Origin: Chromatocurvus sp046260765
Lineage (GTDB): Bacteria; Pseudomonadota; Gammaproteobacteria; Pseudomonadales; Halieaceae
Reading direction: 5' to 3'
Assembly (NCBI GenBank): GCA_046260765.1
Contig: JBHEOO010000003.1
Coordinates: 1-64,000 of the forward strand
Length of the DNA: 64,000 nt
Position 1 is the stretch's first letter; every line of letters begins with the position of its first letter. Both the position numbers and the translations under genes were made by a program. The notes beneath the pieces are model-generated. The model worked only from the letters and a program-made list of their open reading frames with translations. It did not search any database and was not told where the DNA came from. This document shows positions 52,414 to 60,574 of this stretch, in pieces.

Positions 52414-52437
52414 AGTTCGGTTACCCTCAGCCGAACT
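52414..52437. terminator. small hairpin between convergent kbl and phosphorylase genes
   Basis: Arms AGTTCGG (52414-52420) and CCGAACT (52431-52437) are perfectly complementary with a ten-base loop. No U-run; terminator role is a guess from location. Confidence 0.35.
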
Positions 52438-52451
52438 TACCGCGCGGCCCG

Positions 52452-53894
52452 CTAGGCGCGGAAACTTTTCTCTTCCAGGGTGCTCTCATCAAGATAGGTT
52501 ATGGTGCTGGTCTTGAAGTTGAGATCAACAAATACGGCACAGTAGTGCTCACCGTGACGCCAGGCCATGGCAACGCTCGAATCATTGGAGTACTGCAGCT
52601 CGAAGCGACCCTTGAACGCCGGGTAGTGGGAACGGAAGCGCATCAGCTCGAGAAGGCGTTTCACTACGGGTTTCTCCACCGCCCGATCGACGTCCTCGAG
52701 TGAGAAATAGGCGCGGTTGATGTCGCGCAGCTCTCCCGTGCTCTGCATGAGTTGCTCATCGTTGCAGCCGGCAAGCAAGCCAACGTAATACACCTGGGGA
52801 ATGCCCGGGGTGAAAAACTGTATGGCCCTCGCTGCGATGTAGGCATCGTCATTCTGCATGAGGGCATCATAGAAGGTGCAGGTCAGCTGGTAGATCGCAC
52901 CAACGCTATGAATGTTGGCTGCGGACTTGCGCAGGATGGGATCAGCGCTGCGGGCATCGATGTTGTTGATAAGGACCTTGATCTTTTCCTCGGGCAACAC
53001 GCCCTCGACATCCGGTATGCAAATGCCATCGTGGGTATCCAATACGGTGATCATGTTGCGCGGGCACATGCGCAGCCAGTTCTTCAGGTAGGTGCTGTTG
53101 GCATCAAGCAGCGTATAGAGAAGAAGCGGAGGAAGCGCGAAGCCGTAGGGCCGCATGTCGCGCCGGCTCAGCGCATACTGGTAACTCGTGTGATCGTGAA
53201 CTTCCGGCAGGCACTCCGCGCCGTGCCGATGCGCGACGTCATTCACCCACTCCAGTAGGCGGTAAACATCGGGTTCAACCAGGAAACAGGTGGTGCCGAT
53301 GCGCTTCGTGGTGTAGCCGAACGCATCCAGTCGCAGGAGCTTGATACCCTTGCCGGCGAGGAACGCAATGTAGCCCTCCATGAGATCATAGGCCTGCGGT
53401 GCATCGTAATTCAGGTCGATCTGGTTTTCAGTGAACGTGCACCACACACGCGCTGTTTCACCGTTCTCGAAAGTAATCTCCCGGAATGGCTCCTTTTCCT
53501 TGCGAATATGGATCTTCGCAAGGTCGTCCGGCGTGATATGGCCGAACTTGTCAACATCGATAAAGAGGTCGGCATAGCGTGACTGAAAGCCATGGCGGAC
53601 GAAATCCCTGAACTCCTCAGAGGCATCCGAAATATGGTTGATCGTAAGGTCTGCGCAAAGATCAAAATCGGCTGCCAGCGCCTCGATGTCACCCCAGTCG
53701 CCATAGCGCGGATCCACTTCCTTGTGCGTCAGCGGCGAGAAGCCTGCATCCGCATTTGACGGATAAAACGGCAGGATATGCAGGCCGCCAATGGCGTCCG
53801 CGAAATGGCGATTGATCACCGTTCTCAGGTCATGCAGATTATGGCCCAGCCGATCGGGATAGCAGATCAGCTGCACGGCATTACGCAGTGCCAT
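52452..53894 (-). CDS. GH13_18 glycoside phosphorylase, probable glucosylglycerol phosphorylase
   Basis: 480 aa, sucrose-phosphorylase family. Catalytic residues are in place: nucleophile Asp190 (LLRLDAFGY), acid/base Glu231 (CLPEVHDH) and the third Asp in TVLDTHDG. The family contains enzymes for sucrose, sucrose-6-phosphate, glucosylglycerate and glucosylglycerol. The next gene upstream makes glucosylglycerol, so a 2-O-alpha-glucosylglycerol phosphorylase, as described for Marinobacter, is the best call; sucrose phosphorylase is the alternative. AGGAG precedes ATG 53894. It lies 43 bases after the synthase gene. Confidence 0.88.
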   Translation of the reverse strand: MALRNAVQLICYPDRLGHNLHDLRTVINRHFADAIGGLHILPFYPSNADAGFSPLTHKEVDPRYGDWGDIEALAADFDLCADLTINHISDASEEFRDFVRHGFQSRYADLFIDVDKFGHITPDDLAKIHIRKEKEPFREITFENGETARVWCTFTENQIDLNYDAPQAYDLMEGYIAFLAGKGIKLLRLDAFGYTTKRIGTTCFLVEPDVYRLLEWVNDVAHRHGAECLPEVHDHTSYQYALSRRDMRPYGFALPPLLLYTLLDANSTYLKNWLRMCPRNMITVLDTHDGICIPDVEGVLPEEKIKVLINNIDARSADPILRKSAANIHSVGAIYQLTCTFYDALMQNDDAYIAARAIQFFTPGIPQVYYVGLLAGCNDEQLMQSTGELRDINRAYFSLEDVDRAVEKPVVKRLLELMRFRSHYPAFKGRFELQYSNDSSVAMAWRHGEHYCAVFVDLNFKTSTITYLDESTLEEKSFRA

Positions 53895-53937
53895 CTTCGG
53901 CTCCTGTATTGCTCACACAAGGTACGGTGCGGACGGC

Positions 53938-56211
53938 TCATGCACCCGCTGGCGCTTCTGCCTCAGGTAGCGTTGCATGCTCGCGCACCGAGGCCATGAA
54001 TTCCTCACCCCAGAGCGCAATATCGTAGTGGCGCACTGAATCGAATGCCTCGGCCAGGCGATGACGCGCCTCGTCGCGACTCATATTCAGCGCAAAGTAG
54101 CAGGTGGCCACCATCTCGTGAGGGTCGTGGGGGTTTGTGAGGATGGCGCCGCGCAGCTCTGCTGCCGCACCCGCAAACTCGGACAGCACCAGCACGCCGC
54201 AACCCTGCGTCAGCCCCTGGGTAGCGACAAACTCCTTGGCGACCAGATTGAGTCCATCGCGCAATGGCGTTATCCACATGACATCGGCCGCTGCGTAATA
54301 GGCCACCAGATGCTCAAAGGGCACGGCACGGAAGAAAAACTGCACAGGTGTCCAGCCCATGCGGGCGTACCGACCGTTGATGTGGCCCACGGTCTGCTCT
54401 ATCTGCAGCTGGAGCTCATCGTAAATCTTCATGCCGCTCGCCGCGGGCACACAGATCGTAACCAGCGTGACCTTTCCCTCCAGTTCCGGATTCTCTTCCA
54501 GCAGACGCTCGTAGGCGTGCAGTTTTTCCAGAATGCCCTTGGTGAAGTCCAGCCGCTCGACTGACAGCAGCATACGCACGTCCGACAGTTCATCGCGCAG
54601 CTCCGCAATGCGTTGCTTTTGCGCCGGATCATCCAGCGCACGCTCGACGCGCCCGATATCGAGGCCCACGGGATGCGCGCCGAGGCCGATATGTCGACCG
54701 GCGACCTCTATCTCCGTCGTCATTTCCTCCAGGCCCACCGCACAGCCGTAGGTAAAAAAGCGCGGCGCACAATTCACACGCTTTAAAATCTGTATCGGCA
54801 TGACACCGCGCGCGACATCCACGAAATTCTCAGCCTGCCGTGGGATATGAAAGCCGATGTAGTTGCACTGCAGCAGACTGCCGACTATTTGCCGACGCCA
54901 GGGCAGTACATTGAAAACGTCCGCAGAGGGAAAATAGGTGTGGTGGAAAAAGGCAATCGTCACATCCGGACGAATCTCGCGAAGGAACGCCGGCACCATC
55001 CACAGATTGTAATCATGAATCCAGACAACGGCATTCGCCGCCGCCTCTCCCGCCGCACGCTCGGCAAACCGGCGATTGACGTCAAGGAAAACACCCCAGT
55101 GCTCCTCATGAAAGATGGCCCGTTCCCAGAAAGTATGCAGCGTGGGCCAGAATGCCTCTTTGGAAAAACGCTTGTAGAAGATATCGACGTCGTCTTCGGT
55201 CAATGCCACGCGCGCGGCAACCAGCCTGGGGTAATGATTGACGTCCACTTCAGTGTGAATCTCGAACTCACCCACCGAGGGATCATCGATCGCCCAGGCA
55301 ACCCAGGAGCCGGGTTTGCCGTCGGCAAAGAAACTCAGCAGCGTTGGAATAATCCCGTTGGGCGATTTGGGACGCCGCCGTTTGCGCTCACCGTCCTCGA
55401 TAAACTCTTCATAAGGCAGGCGGTGGTAAACAATCACCAGGTCGGACTTGCCGCGCTCCGTGACCGGCACCAGCTCGGCCTCGATACCGCTGCTTCCGAG
55501 AAAGCCAAAATACTCGAACGCCTCTACAATGCCACCGGCGCCCGACGCCCGGGCATGGTAGACCCGCGCGAGATCTGCTGTTGCTGCCAGCAATCCCGCC
55601 TCGGAGTCGCCGACACACACGCCCTTGAATCCTGTTTCGTACATCGACAGGTCGTTCAGCGTATCACCCGCGACGAGAACGTCTTCACGGTCAATGCCCA
55701 GATGGGCAACGAGGCGCGTGAGTGTATGTCCCTTGTTGATGCCTCGCGGCAGGACATCGAAATACTTGCCCGCAGAGAACAGCAGGTCACAGTCAAGACC
55801 GTCGACAATGCGCCGCACCTCATCGTCAATATGATGTTCTTCGCAGAAATACGAGCAGCGACGTTCCTGTGGTACCTCCTGCCGCTGCAGGTCAGGCAGG
55901 TGCGCAAGAGCCTCCACGACAGCGCGATCACCCGGCCATATCTGCTCAATGTCGTCCTGAATCTGAAAGACCGGTTGCTGAGTGTCGCCGTGGACGACGG
56001 TCGCACCGACGTCGGCGATGATGTAGTCGGGCTGGGGGATGGTGGGGTCTGCCAGCAGTGGCAGCACGTGTTCGAGACCCCGACCCGTGACGAACACGAG
56101 GTCGATATCGGGGTGCGAGGCAACCAGCTGATAAAGCCTGAGGCGGGCATTCTGGCTGCCGCCAAGAAAAGTTCCATCGAGATCTGTGGCAAGTAACATG
56201 GCAGGGCGCAT
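53938..56211 (-). CDS. bifunctional glucosylglycerol-phosphate phosphatase/synthase (HAD-GT20, GgpPS type)
   Basis: 757 aa. Residues 1-250 are a HAD phosphatase of the sucrose-phosphatase type (LLATDLDGTFLGG with the nucleophile Asp, and later VLVAGDTLNDLSMYETG). Residues about 265-745 are a GT20 glucosyltransferase (WIHDYNLWMVPAFLRE, the RLDFTKGI loop and PLRDGLNLVAKEF). This is the order and size of GgpPS of Pseudomonas and Stenotrophomonas, which makes the salt-stress solute glucosylglycerol from ADP-glucose and glycerol-3-phosphate in one protein. It is not trehalose synthase OtsA, which lacks the N-terminal HAD in this order. The downstream phosphorylase could recycle the product. ATG 56211 is taken; an ATG four codons later is possible. 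Confidence 0.9.
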   Translation of the reverse strand: MRPAMLLATDLDGTFLGGSQNARLRLYQLVASHPDIDLVFVTGRGLEHVLPLLADPTIPQPDYIIADVGATVVHGDTQQPVFQIQDDIEQIWPGDRAVVEALAHLPDLQRQEVPQERRCSYFCEEHHIDDEVRRIVDGLDCDLLFSAGKYFDVLPRGINKGHTLTRLVAHLGIDREDVLVAGDTLNDLSMYETGFKGVCVGDSEAGLLAATADLARVYHARASGAGGIVEAFEYFGFLGSSGIEAELVPVTERGKSDLVIVYHRLPYEEFIEDGERKRRRPKSPNGIIPTLLSFFADGKPGSWVAWAIDDPSVGEFEIHTEVDVNHYPRLVAARVALTEDDVDIFYKRFSKEAFWPTLHTFWERAIFHEEHWGVFLDVNRRFAERAAGEAAANAVVWIHDYNLWMVPAFLREIRPDVTIAFFHHTYFPSADVFNVLPWRRQIVGSLLQCNYIGFHIPRQAENFVDVARGVMPIQILKRVNCAPRFFTYGCAVGLEEMTTEIEVAGRHIGLGAHPVGLDIGRVERALDDPAQKQRIAELRDELSDVRMLLSVERLDFTKGILEKLHAYERLLEENPELEGKVTLVTICVPAASGMKIYDELQLQIEQTVGHINGRYARMGWTPVQFFFRAVPFEHLVAYYAAADVMWITPLRDGLNLVAKEFVATQGLTQGCGVLVLSEFAGAAAELRGAILTNPHDPHEMVATCYFALNMSRDEARHRLAEAFDSVRHYDIALWGEEFMASVREHATLPEAEAPAGA

Positions 56212-56321
56212 TTACAAAAACGAAAACCTTACCGTGTTTTGCACATCACCGCCAGCTGACGCCCTCTCTGGCGCGCTCTTCTGAATTCAGCGCCCCTTTT
56301 CTGTGCAGCAGGAATAGTCCA

Positions 56322-56705
56322 CTACAGCTGCAGTACTGCGCCCCAGAGCGCGCAAATCAGCAGGCCGAGCATTGCCAGCATACCGACCGCCATACCCGCC
56401 GTGCGGCTCTGCGGATCGCGAATATACGCATTGCGGTAGAGCACCCGGCCGGCGAAGAAGGCGAGGCCCAGCAGTGGCGCGGCAACTGGCAGAAAGAAGA
56501 AGCCGGCAACGATCCACATGGCGGGAAGAACCACCACGAGCTGCTCAAGCGTGTTCATCTGCACCCTGTAGGCGCGCTCAAAACTCTCGTGACCGGTGAC
56601 CGCCGGCGCCCGGATATCGTGTCGCAGGCGCTCCCGGCCCACCAGCATTGAAAAGGCCAGATACTGCAACAGCAGCAGCAGCGTAACGAGTGCGGTAAAT
56701 GCCAT
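56322..56705 (-). CDS. MAPEG family membrane protein
   Basis: 127 aa with four membrane helices. The stretches FERAYRVQMNTLEQLVVVLPAMWI and GRVLYRNAYIRDPQSR hold the conserved Arg, Asn, Glu and Tyr residues of the glutathione-binding MAPEG family. A microsomal-GST-like detoxification role is the family expectation. ATG 56705 follows AGGAG; the frame stays open into a repeat region upstream, without similarity. It lies downstream of the AidB-like gene on the same strand across 119 bases. Confidence 0.87.
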   Translation of the reverse strand: MAFTALVTLLLLLQYLAFSMLVGRERLRHDIRAPAVTGHESFERAYRVQMNTLEQLVVVLPAMWIVAGFFFLPVAAPLLGLAFFAGRVLYRNAYIRDPQSRTAGMAVGMLAMLGLLICALWGAVLQL

Positions 56706-56762
56706 GGGTCTTGCTCCTAGCGTCTGTCTGATTCCGGCCTGCCCGGCCGCTGCATTATCATT

Positions 56763-56823
56763 GCGAGAGTGCTGCGAGAGTGCTGCGAAATTGCTGGGAG
56801 AGTGCTGCAAGAACGCTGCGCAG
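56763..56823. repeat. 11-base tandem repeat, five copies plus a fragment
   Basis: Consensus GCGAGAGTGCT. Copies start at 56763, 56774, 56785, 56796 and 56807, the first two identical and the others with one to three changes, then a six-base partial copy (GCGCAG). It ends two bases before the AidB-like stop codon at 56825. Confidence 0.85.
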
Positions 56824-56824
56824 T

Positions 56825-58519
56825 TCAGTCGGTAATGTGCGGATTAGCACGTTGCAATAGCGTATCCACTGCAACGCCCATGGGCAATGTTCCGAAGTTG
56901 CGATCGCCGTGTGAACCCAGCCGTGACCGGATAAACGCGTCGGCAATCGAGGGCGTAGCAGCCTGCACCAGCAGCGCAGCCTGCATCGTCAGCGCCAGCT
57001 GATCTACCAGGGAGCGCGCGCGGTATTCGAGGTCGTCTGCGTCGCGCAGCGCTGCCTTGAGCCGGTCAACCGCCGCATCCAGCAGCGCGTGTTGTCCCCG
57101 GGCCGCATCAATCTCGACGTACCAGGCTTCCAGAACATCGGGATTGCGCGCCAGCGCACGCAGCATATCCAGGGCCTGCACGTTGCCCGACCCCTCCCAG
57201 ATCGCGTTGACAGGAGCGTCGCGATAGAGCCTGGCAAGAATGAAATCCTCGATAACCCCGTTGCCACCGAGACACTCCATTGCTTCATAGGTCAGCGTCG
57301 GGGTGCGCTTGCAGATCCAGTATTTGCCGGTGGGAAGCCCGAGCCGCAGGAGCAGCCTGTCATGCTCGTTACCGGCGGCTGACAGGCTGCTATCGAGGGC
57401 AGCACCCATGCGCAGCATCAGCGCCAGCGAGCCCTCTACTTCGAGCTGCAGGTCAGCCAGCACATTGCGCATGAGCGGCTGATCCAGCAGCCGTCGACCA
57501 AAGGCCTCACGTCCCGCAGCGTGGTTGACCGCCTGGGCAACAGCCTGTCTCTGACCCGCAGCCGAGCCGATCATGCAGTCAAACCGCGTCATCGCCACCA
57601 TTTCTATAATCGCAGGTACCCCGCGGCCCTCTTCGCCGACCATCCAGCCCATAGCGCCACGCAATTCGATCTCCGAAGAGGCATTGGCGACGTTGCCCAT
57701 CTTGTTTTTCAGGCGCTGGACCTGAATCGGGTTCTTGCTGCCATCCGGACGCCAGCGCGGCACGAGAAAGCAGCTGAGGCCACCCTCCGCCTGGGCGAGC
57801 ACAAGAAATGCATCGCACATGGGTGCTGACGTGAACCACTTATGGCCGACCAGTTCGTAATCACCGCCGGGGCCACCCGCGCCGAGCGCCCTGGCGCGAG
57901 TGGTGTTGGCGCGAACATCCGAGCCGCCCTGCTTCTCGGTCATGCCCATACCGATGGTCAGCGCCGATTTTTGAAAATAAGGAATATTCTCGGGCTGATA
58001 ATCGCAGGCAAGTACCCCCGTCAGCCAGGTATCAGCAATAGTGGGCGTCAGCCGCAGGGTGGGCACGGCGGCAAAGGTCATGGTCAGCGGACAGCCGTGG
58101 CCGGACTCCACCTGGGCCTGCAGATAATACTGCGCCGCCCGCGCCACATGGGCACCCGCGCCGGGCCGCGTCCAGGGGCTGCTGTGCAGACCGGAGTGCA
58201 GACCGAGCCGCATGAGTCTGTGATAGGCCTCGTGGTAGCGCACCTCGTCCACCCGGTACCCCTGGCGGTCGTGACTGTAGAACTGCGGCCGGTTCTCGTT
58301 GGCCAGAAAGCCCCAGTTGATGACCTCGGCACTGCCACAGCGCTCGCCGTGACGCGTGAGCGCATCACTGGCCCAGCCGGCGCCGTAACGCGCCACGCCC
58401 TCCCGCAGTGCGGCATCTCCAAGATAGCTGTTGTAACTCACCAGGGGCCGCGACTGATTGAGAACCTCGTGGGTCTCAGCCAGATGATCTACCGTGAAAT
58501 CGCCTGTTGTCGTCGTCAT
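56825..58519 (-). CDS. AidB-like acyl-CoA dehydrogenase family protein
   Basis: 564 aa, longer than normal acyl-CoA dehydrogenases and like E. coli AidB (541). FAD-side motifs: IGMGMTEKQGGSDVRANTT, the flavin-phosphate segment KWFTSAPMCDAFLV, and YEAMECLGGNGVIEDFILARLYRDAPVNAIWEGSGN. AidB is induced by alkylation damage and binds DNA through its C-terminal region. Many AidB relatives in environmental gammaproteobacteria may simply be dehydrogenases, so the DNA role is not assured. ATG 58519 is chosen; upstream are four near-identical 14-base repeats with extra ATGs. Tandem repeats also lie at the 3' end. Confidence 0.9.
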   Translation of the reverse strand: MTTTTGDFTVDHLAETHEVLNQSRPLVSYNSYLGDAALREGVARYGAGWASDALTRHGERCGSAEVINWGFLANENRPQFYSHDRQGYRVDEVRYHEAYHRLMRLGLHSGLHSSPWTRPGAGAHVARAAQYYLQAQVESGHGCPLTMTFAAVPTLRLTPTIADTWLTGVLACDYQPENIPYFQKSALTIGMGMTEKQGGSDVRANTTRARALGAGGPGGDYELVGHKWFTSAPMCDAFLVLAQAEGGLSCFLVPRWRPDGSKNPIQVQRLKNKMGNVANASSEIELRGAMGWMVGEEGRGVPAIIEMVAMTRFDCMIGSAAGQRQAVAQAVNHAAGREAFGRRLLDQPLMRNVLADLQLEVEGSLALMLRMGAALDSSLSAAGNEHDRLLLRLGLPTGKYWICKRTPTLTYEAMECLGGNGVIEDFILARLYRDAPVNAIWEGSGNVQALDMLRALARNPDVLEAWYVEIDAARGQHALLDAAVDRLKAALRDADDLEYRARSLVDQLALTMQAALLVQAATPSIADAFIRSRLGSHGDRNFGTLPMGVAVDTLLQRANPHITD

Positions 58520-58526
58520 CAAATTT

Positions 58527-58586
58527 CAGCCATCGTAATTCAGCCATCGTAAGTTGGTCATCGTAATTCTGTTGGTCATCGTAATT
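58527..58586. repeat. 14-base tandem repeat, four copies, just upstream of the AidB-like start
   Basis: Units CAGCCATCGTAATT (58527), CAGCCATCGTAAGT (58541), TGGTCATCGTAATT (58555) and, after a four-base insert, TGGTCATCGTAATT (58573). All share CATCGTAA, spaced 14, 14 and 18 bases. They start seven bases before the AidB-like ATG codon and therefore lie in its leader. Confidence 0.85.
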
Positions 58587-58666
58587 CTCGGTCAGGCACC
58601 GCTCAGATAGTAGCATTGCCTTCGCAGGCTGCTAAAGTTCAGGTTTTTGTCTGAGAGGGATCTTCG

Positions 58667-59044
58667 ATGATCGCACGTACCGCTCGTTTTATCCTGTGGC
58701 TTCTCGCCGCAGTCATCCTGTTCCTGGGCCTGCGCTGGATCGTAGAACCTGAGGTTGCCGCTGCATCACTGGGCATGCCACTGCTGGACGGACTCGCCCG
58801 CAGCACCCAGATCGGTGACATCAGCGCGTTTTTCTTCGGTATCGCGGCGATGCTTATGCTCGGCCTGCAGACAGGCCGCGACAGCTGGCTGCATGCGGCC
58901 GCGATTTTTTTCGGTTTTGCGGCCATCATGCGCACACTGGCATGGCTGCTTCACGATGCCACCTTTGCCGGTCCGTTGATCGCGGTCGAGGTTGCACTGG
59001 CACTGATCATTCTGTTGGCAGCGAGAATGCGGCGGACGGCATGA
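58667..59044 (+). CDS. small four-helix membrane protein (DUF4345-like)
   Basis: 125 aa with four clear membrane helices. The segments SLGMPLLDGLARSTQIGDISAFFFGIAAML and RTLAWLLHDATFAGPLIAVEV recall the DUF4345 family (short uncharacterised membrane proteins). GAGAGGG precedes ATG 58667. Function unknown. It is followed on the same strand by an NnrU gene. Confidence 0.75.
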   Translation: MIARTARFILWLLAAVILFLGLRWIVEPEVAAASLGMPLLDGLARSTQIGDISAFFFGIAAMLMLGLQTGRDSWLHAAAIFFGFAAIMRTLAWLLHDATFAGPLIAVEVALALIILLAARMRRTA

Positions 59045-59141
59045 TCTGCGTTGCCACTGCCCCCCCAGGATGCGCTAGACTGCTCCCGCCTTATCTTGAC
59101 ACCACCTGCGCCATGACGGCGCGACCGGTCGGAGACTTTGC

Positions 59142-59726
59142 ATGACCCTGATGATTGTCGGACTGCTGATTTTTCTCGGCACGCATTCACTGAATATTTT
59201 TGCGCCTGCGTGGCGAGACAGACAGATAGAGCAGCGCGGTGCCATTCCCTTCAAGATCGTCTACGCGCTGATCTCTATCGGCGGACTCTGGCTGGCGATC
59301 GTCGGCTACGGCGAAATGCGCATGACTGCGGTTCCGCTCTGGAACCCGCCGGTCGGGCTAAGGCACTTCGCCTCCCTGCTCATGCTGCCCTCCTTCATAC
59401 TCCTGGTCGCGGCCTATGTGCCGGCGAACCACCTCAAGGCCCGGCTCGGCCACCCCATGCTGATGGCAGTGAAAATCTGGGCTTTCGCCCACCTTCTGGC
59501 CAATGGCCGATTAGGCGACATCATCTTTTTCGGGGCTTTCCTCGCCTGGGCCGTCGTGCTCTACATCACCCTCAGGAAAAAGGATCGCGCTCGCGGCACT
59601 GTCTATCCTGCTGGCCGCGTGCCGGGAACGCTGGCCACGGTGATCGGCGGCGCAGTCCTCTGGTTCGTGTTTGCGCGCTATCTGCACATTTATGTGGCCG
59701 GTGTACCTGCCATTGGCGGCATGTAG
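59142..59726 (+). CDS. NnrU family membrane protein
   Basis: 194 aa, five to six membrane helices. LIFLGTHSLNIFAPAWRDRQI, WNPPVGLRHFASLLMLPSFILL and GHPMLMAVKIWAFAHLLANGRLGDIIFFGAFLAWA give the conserved His residues of the family, which is related to isoprenoid/NnrU methyltransferase-like proteins and named from a Rhodobacter denitrification locus. No denitrification genes are nearby. Its TAG stop is immediately followed by the ATG of the next gene. Confidence 0.9.
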   Translation: MTLMIVGLLIFLGTHSLNIFAPAWRDRQIEQRGAIPFKIVYALISIGGLWLAIVGYGEMRMTAVPLWNPPVGLRHFASLLMLPSFILLVAAYVPANHLKARLGHPMLMAVKIWAFAHLLANGRLGDIIFFGAFLAWAVVLYITLRKKDRARGTVYPAGRVPGTLATVIGGAVLWFVFARYLHIYVAGVPAIGGM

Positions 59727-60533
59727 ATGCCTGTCGTGAGGGGCATCGGTGCGATTTTCTGCGAGACCGTGTGGCGACGATGGCTCGGCTCTTTCCTGTG
59801 CATTGCCTGCCTCTCAGTCATCTCGCCATTGTCAGCACAATCGGTCCTGCGGGTGGGAATGACACCGGGCGTACCGCCACTGCACTATTACAGCGAAGGA
59901 CGGCTGGTCGGTGTCGACCCGGACAGCGCGAAAACGCTTGCGGAAATTCTCTCGCGACGCCTTGAACTCGTTCCCCTGCCCGCGGCGCAGCTGCGCCCGG
60001 CACTGCGCAATGGCGACATCGACGTGATCATGTCCGGTCTGGTGGTGGAAGATGCGGCCAACAGCGATCTCATGTTCACCCGGCCATACCTGCGGGCAGG
60101 GCAGATGGCGATACTGCACGAATCCGCGGTGGCCAGGTTCGCTCAGCCCTGGGCGGTGTATCAGGAAGACGTGCGAATTGGTGTCCGGCCAGGAAGTGCC
60201 GGAGCAGCGTTCGCGGAACGCGAACTGCGCGATGCGACGATTCGGCATTACGCGGGCAGCGATGCCGCCTTCGCCGCATTACGCGATCGCGAGATTGATC
60301 TGTTCATCGATGATGCGGCGACCAGCTGGAGTCTGGCGGCGTCGGAGGCGCAGACCGATGTCATCAGCCTCTATAGACCACTCACTGAAGAACACCTCGC
60401 CTGGGCCGTTTCACCGGGCAATCCCGGCCTGCTTCGGGACCTGAACCAGGCACTCAACCTGATGCGGGCAAATGGCACCCTGGACTACATCATTGACCGC
60501 TGGATTCCCGTGCAGGTCGCCGACGTGCCCTGA
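59727..60533 (+). CDS. periplasmic solute-binding protein, amino-acid type (SBP family 3)
   Basis: 268 aa. A long basic N-region and a hydrophobic core (RWLGSFLCIACLSVISPLSAQS) form a signal peptide. The mature protein has the family 3 layout: VLRVGMTPGVPPLHYYSEGRLVGVDPD, LRNGDIDVIMSGL, VRPGSAGAAFAERELRDA and IDLFIDDAATSW. No permease or ATPase is adjacent, so it is an orphan binding protein or a component of a sensory system. It starts directly after the NnrU stop codon. Confidence 0.88.
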   Translation: MPVVRGIGAIFCETVWRRWLGSFLCIACLSVISPLSAQSVLRVGMTPGVPPLHYYSEGRLVGVDPDSAKTLAEILSRRLELVPLPAAQLRPALRNGDIDVIMSGLVVEDAANSDLMFTRPYLRAGQMAILHESAVARFAQPWAVYQEDVRIGVRPGSAGAAFAERELRDATIRHYAGSDAAFAALRDREIDLFIDDAATSWSLAASEAQTDVISLYRPLTEEHLAWAVSPGNPGLLRDLNQALNLMRANGTLDYIIDRWIPVQVADVP

Positions 60534-60574
60534 ACAGCTGGTCGCCGCATGGCCTGCCGCCTTTCTCCTTTTTT

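Noticed and set aside
54847..56196. 449-codon open frame on the plus strand
   Set aside because: Antisense to the HAD-GT20 protein, which has both catalytic domains; composition is that of a shadow frame.
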